64,000 nucleotides of DNA from 40CM-2-70-7 sp035631315 (GCA_035631315.1 DASQIZ010000035.1:1-64000), one strand, 5' to 3'. Numbered from the stretch's first letter, positions 39,865-48,258 are shown. Notes: generated from the letters alone by a model not told the origin. Made by a program: numbers and translations.

Positions 39865-40506
39865 ATGGTTCAGCATCGTCCGATTCGTTGGTTTCGTATC
39901 GCGACACCCCTGGGGCTGGTCTTCGTTGCCACTGCCCTGGCCCCATCTGACCGCAGTCGCATACGATTGTTTCCTGAGGCCACTGAGATCCGGCTCGCGC
40001 GGGAAGCGGGGGCCGATACGATCGCACGGAACGCGGACGTGTATGTGTTCCGCGGCGGAGAATTCGTGCACGCCGTCACCGGTACCAACGGCTTCGCCTG
40101 TATGGTAGGCCGCGATACGCGGTTCCCAAGCGTGTTCCCGATGTGCTTTGATCCGGAGGGCGCGCGGACGCTGATGCGCCGTGAGATGATGAAGGTGGAG
40201 CTGATGGCAGCTGGTGTCCCGCTCGACTCAGTCATTCCCAGGGTGAGCGCGGCCACGCGGGACGGGCGGCTGCAATACCCCGTTCAGCCGACGATTACGT
40301 ACATGATGTCCCCGCACCAGGTGCTGTACGACGGCGAGAGGAACATCGGCGCGGCGCACCCGCACATCATGATCTTCCTGCCCCACGCGTCTCTGGATCA
40401 ATTTCCACGGGTGCTCGACTCGATGGGTCTCGACACCATCGATAGCGCCGGGGTGCTCCTGATCGTGAACGTGCCCAAGTGGAGTGATGATCGAGCCGCA
40501 CAGTAG
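39865..40506 (+). CDS. hypothetical exported protein
   Basis: This 213-aa protein has a perfect Shine-Dalgarno AGGAGGT 8 nt before ATG 39865. An N-terminal signal-like helix (IATPLGLVFVATALA) precedes the mature region. Recognisable features are VYVFRGGEFVHAVTGTNGFA, an MCFDPEGARTLMRREMMKVE segment and IMIFLPHASLDQFPRVLDSM. I do not recognise the family. It is not coupled to its neighbours, and a 65-nt gap with a long hairpin follows. Confidence 0.7.
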   Translation: MVQHRPIRWFRIATPLGLVFVATALAPSDRSRIRLFPEATEIRLAREAGADTIARNADVYVFRGGEFVHAVTGTNGFACMVGRDTRFPSVFPMCFDPEGARTLMRREMMKVELMAAGVPLDSVIPRVSAATRDGRLQYPVQPTITYMMSPHQVLYDGERNIGAAHPHIMIFLPHASLDQFPRVLDSMGLDTIDSAGVLLIVNVPKWSDDRAAQ

Positions 40507-40523
40507 GATGGATTGATTTCCAC

Positions 40524-40571
40524 GATGCCGGGGACCATGCTTGAGGCGATTCGACCCATCTCCCCGGCATC
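40524..40571 (+). promoter_or_regulatory. 11-bp stem-loop abutting the GNAT start codon
   Basis: GATGCCGGGGA (40524-40534) and TCCCCGGCATC (40561-40571) are perfectly complementary across 26 nt. The 3' arm ends at the base before ATG 40572. It may terminate the upstream mRNA or hide the start. No T tract is present. Confidence 0.5.
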
Positions 40572-41096
40572 ATGCTGAACATCCGACTGGCTCGACACGA
40601 CGATCTCGAGGCCCTTCGTCCGTTGATCGATGCGGCCATCGCTGAGCTGCAGAAGCCGTTCCTCGATCACCATCAGATCGCGTCCAGCCGCACCATCATG
40701 GGACTCGATACGCAACTGATCGACGACGGCACATACTTCGTCGTCGAGAGCGATGGCCAGCTGGCCGGGTGCGGCGGGTGGAGCCGCCGGGCGACTCTGT
40801 ATGGTGGAGACCGGTCGCCGGGTCGGAGCTCGGCCCTCCTCGACCCCAAGACGCAGCCGGCCCACGTCCGCGCCATGTATACGCACCCGCTCCATACGCG
40901 GAAGGGCGTCGGCCGTCTCATCCTGTCTCAATGTGAGGCTGCGGCGCGGGCCGAGGGATTCCGCAGCGTCGAGCTCATGGCGACGCTCGCGGGGGTGCCC
41001 CTGTATCGGGCGTGCGGTTATGAATCGAGCGAATCAGTGTTCGACGACCGGGGTGGCGCGCCGGTCCCGCTGGTGCGCATGAAGAAGAACCTGTAG
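40572..41096 (+). CDS. GNAT family N-acetyltransferase
   Basis: This 174-aa protein is of the Gcn5-related acetyltransferase fold. It begins LNIRLARHDDLEALRPLIDA. The acetyl-CoA pyrophosphate-binding segment RAMYTHPLHTRKGVGRLILS has the R/Q-x-x-G-x-G/A type loop. The C-terminal VELMATLAGVPLYRACGYES is typical of small-molecule GNATs. The substrate is unknown. No Shine-Dalgarno is visible because a hairpin arm occupies that position. Confidence 0.87.
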   Translation: MLNIRLARHDDLEALRPLIDAAIAELQKPFLDHHQIASSRTIMGLDTQLIDDGTYFVVESDGQLAGCGGWSRRATLYGGDRSPGRSSALLDPKTQPAHVRAMYTHPLHTRKGVGRLILSQCEAAARAEGFRSVELMATLAGVPLYRACGYESSESVFDDRGGAPVPLVRMKKNL

Positions 41097-41108
41097 TACC
41101 TTCCACCC

Positions 41109-41516
41109 ATGGGCGCTCGGCTCCTCAGTGTTCTTCGTATCGTCGCTGCGTTCACCTACATGGCGCACGGCACCCAGAAGCTCTTCGGCTTCCCCGGTGA
41201 CGCGGTCCACGTTCCGTACATCTCCCTCTACGGCCTTGCCGGCGTGATCGAAACGGCGGGTGGGGCGCTCATTCTGGTGGGGCTCTTCACGCGGCCGGTG
41301 GCGGTCATCACCGCCGCGGAGATGGCGGTCGCGTACTTCCTGGTGCACTTCAAGCAGGGACTCTGGCCCCTCCTCAACCACGGTGAGTTGGCCGTGGTCT
41401 ACTGCTTCCTTTTCATCTATATAGCCGCCGTCGGCCCCGGCCCGTGGAGCCTGGACCGGCTGCTCGTCGCTGAAGGCGACATCAGGAGCACCGGAGCTCG
41501 GCGCCTCAATAAATAG
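41109..41516 (+). CDS. DoxX family membrane protein
   Basis: This 135-aa protein has four predicted transmembrane helices (LSVLRIVAAFTYMAHG, SLYGLAGVIETAGGALILVG, VAVITAAEMAVAYFLV, LAVVYCFLFIYIAAVG) and the DoxX signature MAHGTQKLFGFPGD. DoxX proteins are associated with quinone- or thiol-linked redox at the membrane, though the exact role is usually unknown. The gene starts 12 nt after the GNAT stop. TAGTAC lies 9 nt before ATG 41109 with no Shine-Dalgarno, so a leaderless start is possible. Confidence 0.88.
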   Translation: MGARLLSVLRIVAAFTYMAHGTQKLFGFPGDAVHVPYISLYGLAGVIETAGGALILVGLFTRPVAVITAAEMAVAYFLVHFKQGLWPLLNHGELAVVYCFLFIYIAAVGPGPWSLDRLLVAEGDIRSTGARRLNK

Positions 41517-41622
41517 GCGGCGTGGAGCGCTGTCCCGAGCCGAATGCAACCTTTCCGGCCCCACCTGCGTCTTATGCGGTGTGATGAGAACCTTTAACCG
41601 ATTTGACGACAGGGAGCTGGAT

Positions 41623-41883
41623 ATGAAGGGCACTGTGTTGGCTTTGGCGGCCGTCCTGACGTTGGGCAGCACCGCGCTGGGTATGCAGGGAATGGCTTCG
41701 GAATGGGCGACCGCCCAGGATGAGGGCGCCATGGCGGCGGCTCCCCGGGCCACCCCCGGTCCCGCGGCCCACATCTGGCTGGGGGGAACCCTGCCGGCGA
41801 TTACCGTGACGGCGCAGGCCTATTCGGCGGTGGTCATGACCACCCCCGAGGCCCCCCTGACGGTCCCCAGGCACCGCGCCTGA
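41623..41883 (+). CDS. small exported protein, Ala/Pro/Thr-rich
   Basis: This 86-aa protein starts at ATG 41623 with AGGGAG 6 nt upstream; a longer frame begins at 41581 without support. A signal peptide (KGTVLALAAVLTLGSTALGM) precedes a low-complexity region (AAAPRATPGPAAH) and TVTAQAYSAVVMTTPEAPLT. There is no known domain. A terminator-like hairpin follows at 41908-41951. It may be lineage-specific. Confidence 0.6.
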   Translation: MKGTVLALAAVLTLGSTALGMQGMASEWATAQDEGAMAAAPRATPGPAAHIWLGGTLPAITVTAQAYSAVVMTTPEAPLTVPRHRA

Positions 41884-41907
41884 CCGAAACCGGAAACCGG
41901 GACTCCC

Positions 41908-41951
41908 AAACCCCCGTAGGATTCAGCAGTTTACGAATCCCGCGGGGGTTT
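41908..41951 (+). terminator. two-tier hairpin after the small exported protein
   Basis: The outer stem AAACCCCCG (41908-41916) pairs with CGGGGGTTT (41943-41951). The inner stem GGATTC (41919-41924) pairs with GAATCC (41935-41940). CTC follows rather than a long U tract, so efficiency is uncertain. It also precedes the DUF4097 gene by 20 nt. Confidence 0.6.
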
Positions 41952-41971
41952 CTCGCAGGAGGAGGCGGTTT

Positions 41972-43006
41972 ATGACGATGAAAAGCTTCTGGATGAAGTG
42001 GCGCGCGGAACTCCTCCGCGGCTCTGTCATCTTCGTGGTCGTGGTCGGGCTCGGCCTGGCCCTCGTGTCGGCCTTTCACTCCGGGGTCGCCCGTCTGAAG
42101 TCCACCACGGGGAACGGCCTCGCGGCACTCGCGCAGGGATTCGGCGCCAGCTTCGGCGGGGACTTCGACGCCCCCGGCCGAAACCACGGCGATCCGTGGT
42201 CCTGGCACTCGACACTGACGCCGGGCCAGACGCTCGCGATCCGCGACCTCTCGGGACCCATCGAGGTGACCGCGGCCCCGGGGAACGAGACCGTGGTGAC
42301 GGCGGAAAAAAGCTGGCTCAACTCGGATCCGAACAGCGTCACCGTACAAGCGGTACCGACATCCGCGGGCACGATGATTTGCGCGGTCTGGCCCGGCTCG
42401 ACCGAGGGTGAATGCTCGTCCGGTCACAATTTCAACGTGCACATGAACGGCCGTCAGCATAACGACGTCGCCGTGAAGTTCGTCGTTCAGCTTGCGCGCG
42501 GCGTGAAGATCGACGTCGGCGGCATCAGTGGCGATGTCCAGATCGAAGGGGCGACAGCCGGCGTGACGGCGAACACCGTCTCAGGCGATCTCTCGATCCA
42601 GACCAGCTCCTGGCCCGTGGACCTCAACACGGTGAGCGGGGACATTTCGGTCACCACCGGCAGCCCGGGCGGCGATGCCGCGAAGGTCCACTCCGTTTCG
42701 GGGGACGTGCACTTCAACATGCCTCCCAATCCGGATGTGACCGTGAGAGCGACCACGGTGAGCGGCGATGTCGGGGACGACTTCGACCTCCCCGTGCAGG
42801 AGGCGAAGTACACCAACTCGCAGTCGCTGAACGGGACGATCGGGAAGGGCGGCGCGCAGCTCGAGCTCGTCACCGTCAGTGGCGACATCAATCTGGGCAA
42901 GGCGACGACGGCGACCGTGCTGATCGGGAAGCGGGCGAAGGGTGTGACGGTGGTGAACGGCACGCCGGCACCGGCCGCGGCTCCCACGCCTCCGGCCAAG
43001 CCTTAG
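41972..43006 (+). CDS. membrane-anchored DUF4097-type beta-repeat protein
   Basis: This 344-aa protein starts at ATG 41972 after a strong AGGAGGAGG site. One N-terminal transmembrane helix (GSVIFVVVVGLGLALVSAF, ~17-35) anchors a periplasmic or exported region. From ~165 on there are repeated strands with the motif (I/V)SGD(V/L/I): GISGDVQIEG, TVSGDLSIQT, TVSGDISVTT, SVSGDVHFNM, TVSGDVGDDF, TVSGDINLGK. This repeat is typical of DUF4097 putative adhesin-like beta solenoids. The C-terminus is Ala/Pro-rich. The stop overlaps the convergent response-regulator gene by 4 nt. Function is unknown; a surface or envelope role is inferred. Confidence 0.82.
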   Translation: MTMKSFWMKWRAELLRGSVIFVVVVGLGLALVSAFHSGVARLKSTTGNGLAALAQGFGASFGGDFDAPGRNHGDPWSWHSTLTPGQTLAIRDLSGPIEVTAAPGNETVVTAEKSWLNSDPNSVTVQAVPTSAGTMICAVWPGSTEGECSSGHNFNVHMNGRQHNDVAVKFVVQLARGVKIDVGGISGDVQIEGATAGVTANTVSGDLSIQTSSWPVDLNTVSGDISVTTGSPGGDAAKVHSVSGDVHFNMPPNPDVTVRATTVSGDVGDDFDLPVQEAKYTNSQSLNGTIGKGGAQLELVTVSGDINLGKATTATVLIGKRAKGVTVVNGTPAPAAAPTPPAKP

Positions 43007-43365
43007 ACGAGGTATCCCTTCACGGCCGCGGCGAACCCGCGAACGTCGATGGGTTTCGGCAGGAAGCCGTCGAATCCGGCGGCGTGAATCCGGTCCCGCT
43101 CGTCGGGCGCCGATCCACCACTCAGGGCGACCACCTTCAGAGGTTGGCCGCCCTGAACGTTTCGGGCCGCATCGAGCAGGGCGAACCCGTCCCGGCCTGG
43201 AATCTGAATGTCGAGGAGGAGCAGGTCGGGGCGGCGTTCCGAAAGCAGGGTCTCGAGCTCGTCGCCTGACTCGCGATCGACGACCTCATGTCCCGCGGAC
43301 TTGAGGAGTGCCGCGCCCAACCGCCGGACGGTCGGATCGTCGTCCACCATCACGATGTACGCCAC
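43003..43365 (-). CDS. single-domain response regulator (CheY-like receiver)
   Basis: This 120-aa receiver domain has the acidic pocket MVDDDP (~6-11), the phosphoacceptor D52 in LLLLDIQIPGRDG, a switch residue in VVALSGG and the conserved lysine K104 in LPKPID. There is no output domain, so it signals through protein contacts. No histidine kinase is adjacent. It is divergent from tyrA, with a 24-nt AT-rich gap, and convergent with the DUF4097 gene. Confidence 0.92.
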   Translation of the reverse strand: MAYIVMVDDDPTVRRLGAALLKSAGHEVVDRESGDELETLLSERRPDLLLLDIQIPGRDGFALLDAARNVQGGQPLKVVALSGGSAPDERDRIHAAGFDGFLPKPIDVRGFAAAVKGYLV

Positions 43366-43374
43366 GCTTTACAA

Positions 43375-43380
43375 TACTAT
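43375..43380 (+). promoter_or_regulatory. possible -10 of a leaderless tyrA transcript
   Basis: TACTAT lies 9 nt before ATG 43390, and the stretch between is pyrimidine-rich with no Shine-Dalgarno. TACAAT (43370-43375) is an alternative. The same short AT-rich gap must also hold the minus-strand promoter of the response regulator. Confidence 0.33.
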
Positions 43381-43389
43381 TTTTCTCTC

Positions 43390-44247
43390 ATGCGACCTAA
43401 CAGCCTCGGCATCCTGGGACTCGGCGCCATCGGGGGATCGTTGGCGCGCCAGGCCAAGGCCGCCGGGATTCCGCGCGTGCTCGGCTGGAGCCCGGAGCCC
43501 GCGGAGCGCGTCGCGGCCGTGAAGCAGGGCGCACTCGATGACGCGCCGCACGCGGCGGCAGACGTCGCGGGCCGGGTGGACCTCCTCGTGCTCGCCGCGC
43601 CGCCGGCGGCGAATCTCGAGCTCCTGGATCGACTCGCGCCGCGACTCGGACCTGATTGTGTGGTTACCGACGTCGGCGCGGTGAAGCGCGCGATCGTATC
43701 GAAGGCGGAAGCGCTTGGGCTGGGGAGCCGGTTCGCCGGGTCCCATCCGCTCGCCGGCACGGAGCGGAATGGGTTCGACGCCTCCCGCGCCGACCTCTTT
43801 CAGCGGGCGGTGGTCTACGTGACGCCGGCGCACCAGGGGGAGGGGACGGCCCGGGAGGTCGCGCATTTCTGGGAGTCTGTCTGCGGGGCGCATGCCGTGG
43901 TGCTCGACGCCGCTGCCCATGACGCCCAGCTCGCGGTCACGAGCCATTTGCCCCAAGTGGTGTCCTCTTTGCTCGGGCTTTACCTGGCCCGGCATCTCCC
44001 CAGCGGGGCGAGCCTCGGTCCGGGGGCGCGGGACACCACGCGCCTGGCGGGTTCCGAGCCTGGCCTGTGGACGGAGATTCTGCTCCTCAATAGAGACGCC
44101 GTGCTACCCGCGCTCCGGGCGCTCGAAGAGCCGCTGGGCGAATTGGAACGGGCCTTGGAATCGGGGGACCGTGACATGCTGAAGGCCTGGTTGACCCGGG
44201 CTTCGGAATGGCGCCGTGGGCTGGACCGCACCGGTCGCGAGCCTTAA
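43390..44247 (+). CDS. tyrA: prephenate/arogenate dehydrogenase
   Basis: TyrA oxidatively decarboxylates prephenate (or arogenate) towards tyrosine. The protein is 285 aa from ATG 43390; a longer frame upstream lies antisense to the response regulator and is rejected. The NAD(P)-binding motif LGILGLGAIGGSLARQAKAA is at the N-terminus. VTDVGAVKRAIVSKAEALGL and FAGSHPLAGTERNGFDASRA are the substrate-binding blocks. HDAQLAVTSHLPQVVSSLLG and RDTTRLAGSEPGLWTEILL follow. aroA lies 4 kb downstream. Confidence 0.93.
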   Translation: MRPNSLGILGLGAIGGSLARQAKAAGIPRVLGWSPEPAERVAAVKQGALDDAPHAAADVAGRVDLLVLAAPPAANLELLDRLAPRLGPDCVVTDVGAVKRAIVSKAEALGLGSRFAGSHPLAGTERNGFDASRADLFQRAVVYVTPAHQGEGTAREVAHFWESVCGAHAVVLDAAAHDAQLAVTSHLPQVVSSLLGLYLARHLPSGASLGPGARDTTRLAGSEPGLWTEILLLNRDAVLPALRALEEPLGELERALESGDRDMLKAWLTRASEWRRGLDRTGREP

Positions 44248-44250
44248 TGT
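44222..44250 (+). promoter_or_regulatory. possible promoter of the Ser/Thr kinase gene
   Basis: TGGACC (44222-44227), a 17-nt spacer and TAATGT (44245-44250) are followed after 10 nt by the GTG start at 44261, with no Shine-Dalgarno. The -10 covers the tyrA stop codon. This is a weak pattern match. Confidence 0.25.
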
Positions 44251-44260
44251 TGCGCGCTCC

Positions 44261-46768
44261 GTGAGCGATCTCCTTTCCATTCTCAATGAAGAGCTGAAGG
44301 ACAAGTACGTCCTCCAGCGGGAGCTGGGTCGCGGCGGAATGGCCACGGTGTTCTACGCCGAGGACGTGAAGCACGGGCGCGGCGTGGCCATCAAGGTGCT
44401 GCACCCCGATGTCGCCGCGTCGATGGGGCAGGACCGGTTTCTCCGCGAAATCGAAATCGCCGCCAAGCTGCAGCATCCCCACATCCTGGGGCTCTACGAC
44501 TCAGGTGCCGCGGGCAATCATTTCTACTATGTGATGCCGTTCGTGGAGGGCGAGTCTCTTCGCGACCGGCTGGACCGCGAGAAGCAGCTCGGCCAGGAAG
44601 ACGTTCTCAAGATCACGGCCCAGGTCGCGAGCGCGCTCGGCTACGCCCACGCCCGAGGCGTGGTGCATCGCGACATCAAGCCCGAAAACATCATGCTGTC
44701 GGGGGACACGGCGATCGTCGCCGACTTCGGGATCGCGCGCACCGAGGGGGGCGGGCACTCCCTGACGCAGACCGGGACGATCATCGGAACGCCGACGTAC
44801 ATGAGCCCGGAGCAGGGGACGGGCAGCCCCGACATCGACGGCCGGACGGATCAGTACAGCCTCGCGTGCGTCGTGTACGAAATGCTGGTCGGCGCGCCGC
44901 CCTTTACGGGGCCGACGGTGCAGGCGGTGATCGCCCGGCATTCAATGGATCTCGTCTCGCCGCCGTCGATCGTGCGCGAGTCGATTCCGGACACCATGGA
45001 GACGGCGCTCCTCAAGGCGCTGTCGAAGACGCCCGCCGATCGCTATCCCACCGTCGTCATGTTCGCCGAGGCGCTGGGACGGCCCTCGAACATCACCGCG
45101 TCGCAGCGGCGCCGGACGATGGGGGGCATGCCGGCAGAGGGGGCGCGCCGGGCACCGCCCTGGAAGCTGATCGCGGGCGCAGCCGGGGGCGTGGCGGTCC
45201 TGGCGATTGCGTTCATCCTGTTTCGCGGCCGGGGCGGGCGCTCGATTGGTGGGACACTCGAGGGACCTGACCCGCGGAAGATTGCGGTTCTCTACTTCAC
45301 GGACCGGTCGAGCGGGAAGTCATTGGGTTACGTCGCCGACGGCATGACGGAAGCGTTGATCCACGAGCTGGCGACCGTTCAGACGCTCAAGGTGATTTCC
45401 CCGAACGGTGTGGCGCCGTACCGGGGCACCACCGTGCGCCAGGATAGCATCGCCAAGGCCCTCAGTGTCGGAACGATCGTGTCCGGCGCGGTGGACCAGA
45501 TCGGCGATTCGCTGCTCCTGTCGGTCTCCATGTCGAACGCGGTGAACGGCAACGAACTGGGGAGCGCCCGCCTCGTCGCCCCCAAAGGCAACGTACTCGC
45601 CCTGCAGGACACGCTCGCCAAGGAAGTTGCGCGCGTTTTGCGGCCTCAGCTCGGGCAGGAAGTGGAGCAGGTGGTTTCTCGCGCGGGAACAGGGAATAAG
45701 GAAGCGTGGGACCTGGTGGAGCAGGCAGCGGGGTTCGATCGGCAGGTCGAGCCGCTGCTCGCGTCGAACGACACTGCGGCGGCGGCACGGGCCCTCGCGA
45801 ACGCGGACTCGGTGCTGGCGAAGGCCTCCCACCTCGATGCGAGATGGACGACGCCCGTGATCGAGCGTGGGTGGATCGCCTGGCATCAGCGGCATGTGAA
45901 GGGAATGCAGGCCGCCGACTCATGGACGAAGCAGGGCATTGATTTCGCCGATCAGGCACTCAAGATCGGGCCTGATTCCGCGGCACTCCACCTGCGCGGC
46001 ACCATGCGGTACGTCCGGTACCTCCTCAACCTGGATCCCGGTCCGCTGAAGAACAGCGACCAGTTGCTGGCTGCCGCCGGGCAGGACCTGACCGCCGGCG
46101 GGGAGGACCTGGCGAATCCGCGGCGAGCGGAAGCCCTCACCCTGCTGGCGCACCTCGAGGCGCGGATTTCCGAGGGGGCCCAGGCCAAGGTGTTCGCCTC
46201 GCAAGCGTACGACGCCGACCCGTATCTGTCGGACGCGAACGAGACGGTCTGGATGCTGTACGCGACGTCGCTGGATCTGGGGGACCGGACCGAGTCGTCT
46301 CGCTGGTGCCAGGAAGGCAGCCGCCGTTTCCCCAACGATTCGTATTTTACCGAGTGCCAGATTTCGCTTACTGCGCTGAAGGGTGGTCCCAAACCGGACA
46401 TCCCGAAGCTCTGGAAGCTCCTGGACCAGAACGTCCAGCAGTATCAGCCGGCCGACCGGGATTTCCGGAGGTATCGCGGGTCGCTGTTGGTGGCGATGGG
46501 GATCGCGAATGCGGGGTTGAAGGACAGCGCGCGCAATGTCGCCATGCGCGCCCGCGCCGGGTGGAACAACGATCCGGCCGGTGATCTGTTCTACATCGAG
46601 ATGTTTCTGCGCAATCTTCTCGGCGACCGGTCGGAGGCTCTGGACCTGCTCGCCAGGTATCTCGCGAAGAATCCCCAGGAACGCCCCAACGTCGCGAAGG
46701 ATCGTACCTGGTGGCTCGACGGACTCCGCGACGACCCGAAGTTCAAAGCGCTCGTAGGATCCCGCTGA
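44261..46768 (+). CDS. transmembrane serine/threonine protein kinase with periplasmic TPR-like region
   Basis: This 835-aa protein starts at GTG 44261. The cytoplasmic Hanks-type kinase covers ~15-275: glycine loop ELGRGGMATVFYAED, VAIKVLHPDV (lysine), HRDIKPENIML (catalytic loop), VADFGIARTEGG (DFG) and GTPTYMSPEQ. A transmembrane helix (LIAGAAGGVAVLAIAFILF, ~305-323) follows. The exported part begins with a TolB-N-like or adenylate-cyclase-associated block (RKIAVLYFTDRSS, YVADGMTEALIHELATV, VSGAVDQIGDSLLLSV) and then helical repeats. This architecture is frequent in Gemmatimonadota and Acidobacteriota. The substrate and ligand are unknown. Confidence 0.93.
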   Translation: MSDLLSILNEELKDKYVLQRELGRGGMATVFYAEDVKHGRGVAIKVLHPDVAASMGQDRFLREIEIAAKLQHPHILGLYDSGAAGNHFYYVMPFVEGESLRDRLDREKQLGQEDVLKITAQVASALGYAHARGVVHRDIKPENIMLSGDTAIVADFGIARTEGGGHSLTQTGTIIGTPTYMSPEQGTGSPDIDGRTDQYSLACVVYEMLVGAPPFTGPTVQAVIARHSMDLVSPPSIVRESIPDTMETALLKALSKTPADRYPTVVMFAEALGRPSNITASQRRRTMGGMPAEGARRAPPWKLIAGAAGGVAVLAIAFILFRGRGGRSIGGTLEGPDPRKIAVLYFTDRSSGKSLGYVADGMTEALIHELATVQTLKVISPNGVAPYRGTTVRQDSIAKALSVGTIVSGAVDQIGDSLLLSVSMSNAVNGNELGSARLVAPKGNVLALQDTLAKEVARVLRPQLGQEVEQVVSRAGTGNKEAWDLVEQAAGFDRQVEPLLASNDTAAAARALANADSVLAKASHLDARWTTPVIERGWIAWHQRHVKGMQAADSWTKQGIDFADQALKIGPDSAALHLRGTMRYVRYLLNLDPGPLKNSDQLLAAAGQDLTAGGEDLANPRRAEALTLLAHLEARISEGAQAKVFASQAYDADPYLSDANETVWMLYATSLDLGDRTESSRWCQEGSRRFPNDSYFTECQISLTALKGGPKPDIPKLWKLLDQNVQQYQPADRDFRRYRGSLLVAMGIANAGLKDSARNVAMRARAGWNNDPAGDLFYIEMFLRNLLGDRSEALDLLARYLAKNPQERPNVAKDRTWWLDGLRDDPKFKALVGSR

Positions 46769-46781
46769 CAGAAAGTGTGGG

Positions 46782-46806
46782 ACGCGCGCCCCAATATGGC
46801 GCGCGT
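46782..46806 (+). terminator. hairpin after the kinase gene
   Basis: ACGCGCGCC (46782-46790) pairs with GGCGCGCGT (46798-46806) around a 7-nt loop, followed by GCCTCAGATTTTCG. This is a strong stem but a weak U tract. The 158-nt gap to the next gene also contains GTAGATT (46848-46854), a possible -10. Confidence 0.6.
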
Positions 46807-46926
46807 GCCTCAGATTTTCGTCCTGCCATTGCACGCTTTCGTCTGGCGTAGATTGTGCTTCAACGCACAACTTTGATGCGTCTCGCCGTCATTCGTTTTC
46901 TCCTCTCGCGCCCGAGGTAACGACCG

Positions 46927-48201
46927 ATGCACATCGGCCGCCGTATCGCTCCCGTCCTGGCAGTCGCGCTCATCGCCGCGTGCGGTGAAGCGAAGTCTCC
47001 CCTGAATCCGACCGTGACCAGCAGAGCGCCAGCGCTGGCAGATCGCAATGCTGCTCCGAACAACACCTGCCAGTTCGGCTCTCTCACGAATCTCGTGAAC
47101 AAGTACTTCCCGAGCGCCGAAGCGTTTGTGGTGAAAACGATGGTGGGCAACATGCAGAAGGCCAAAGCCGGGACCACGACGGCTCAGAGCATCGGGTTCG
47201 ACATCCTGGTCCACGTCGCGAACAATGTGACCGCCGGCAACACCGACGTCACCGACGGCGGCGCGCTGGTGAACGGGCTGATCGCATGCATGTACACGAA
47301 CGCCGCGGATCAGCCGCTGACGTTCCCCGAGGACTTCTCGGTGGCGCTCGATCCCAATCAGCATGGCGCCTTCGCGATCCGCGGCGGGGCGAATGATCCG
47401 ACCGATCCCGTCGTCAACCGGCCGACCACCGCTCCGTTCTCCGGCGTGAAGCCGGTGAACGGCACGTGGACCGATCTCCTGGCCGGTAACCCCGCACCGA
47501 ATCGCATCCTGATCTACGGCCGCCCGGGCTCGACCACGACATCGTACGACTGGAAGGTCGTGCCGCGTTCGACGGTCTTCGCGGGCGGCGGCGCCGAGGT
47601 CGGTCTCTGCCTCGACGTGTCGACCAATCCGAAGTCGCTGATGCACGAGGAGAACGTCGGCCTGCTGCCGTTCCAGGATGCCGCGTTCCTCGATCCGGTG
47701 AGCTGCTCACCGTCCCTGGCGGCCGCCATCAAGCCCGGGTTCTTGAAGCAGCTGGCGAGCGCGGTCGGCTCGGTCTTCATGCCGAAGTCGCTCTACGCCA
47801 ATCCGGGCGGTCTGGCGGGTTCGACCTCGGGGATTCACAGCGAATTCGGCCCGCTGGTGGTCGACAGCGGCGCCCCCGAGACTTTTGTGGTGCAGCCGAG
47901 CGACGTGAAGGTGAACGCGGTCATCAAACCGGCCGTGCAGGTGCTGGTGACCGACGCGAAGTCCGGTGATCCGATCCCGAACGTGGCCGTGACGGTGGTG
48001 GCCTTCAACAACAACGGCACGCCGGCGCAGCTGAATGGGACGCTGACGCAGGTCACCAACGGTGCCGGGATCGCGACCTTCAACGACCTGAGCCAGGTGA
48101 AGCCGGGCGGGTATCTCCTCACCGTGACGGGGTCGGTCGGTGGCCGGCCGGCGATTCAGGTGAACGGTGCGAGCTCGCTACGCTTCAACGTCCATCCGTA
48201 A
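46927..48201 (+). CDS. lipoprotein with C-terminal Ig-like (Big_1-type) domain
   Basis: This 424-aa protein has a lipoprotein signal (APVLAVALIAACGEAKSPLN, lipobox IAAC). The central region (~45-320) is unassigned and Cys-containing. The C-terminal ~110 residues read like a bacterial Ig-like repeat: VQVLVTDAKSGDPIPNVAVT, GTLTQVTNGAGIATFNDLSQ and KPGGYLLTVTGSVGG. Surface exposure at the outer membrane is plausible. A separate transcript is indicated by hairpins on both sides (46782-46806 and 48227-48258). Confidence 0.82.
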   Translation: MHIGRRIAPVLAVALIAACGEAKSPLNPTVTSRAPALADRNAAPNNTCQFGSLTNLVNKYFPSAEAFVVKTMVGNMQKAKAGTTTAQSIGFDILVHVANNVTAGNTDVTDGGALVNGLIACMYTNAADQPLTFPEDFSVALDPNQHGAFAIRGGANDPTDPVVNRPTTAPFSGVKPVNGTWTDLLAGNPAPNRILIYGRPGSTTTSYDWKVVPRSTVFAGGGAEVGLCLDVSTNPKSLMHEENVGLLPFQDAAFLDPVSCSPSLAAAIKPGFLKQLASAVGSVFMPKSLYANPGGLAGSTSGIHSEFGPLVVDSGAPETFVVQPSDVKVNAVIKPAVQVLVTDAKSGDPIPNVAVTVVAFNNNGTPAQLNGTLTQVTNGAGIATFNDLSQVKPGGYLLTVTGSVGGRPAIQVNGASSLRFNVHP

Positions 48202-48226
48202 GCGGTATTCAGCCTGACGCATGCAA

Positions 48227-48258
48227 GGGCGGCTCTTCGGAGCCGCCCTTTTTCTTTT
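48227..48258 (+). terminator. Rho-independent terminator
   Basis: GGGCGGCTC (48227-48235), tetraloop TTCG and GAGCCGCCC (48240-48248) are followed by TTTTTCTTTT. It is a textbook intrinsic terminator 26 nt after the lipoprotein stop and just ahead of aroA. Confidence 0.95.

Noticed and set aside
38931..41883. Integrative element at tRNA-Leu
   Set aside because: No integrase, no direct repeat of the tRNA 3' end and no mobility gene were seen, so I report only an island of unusual genes.
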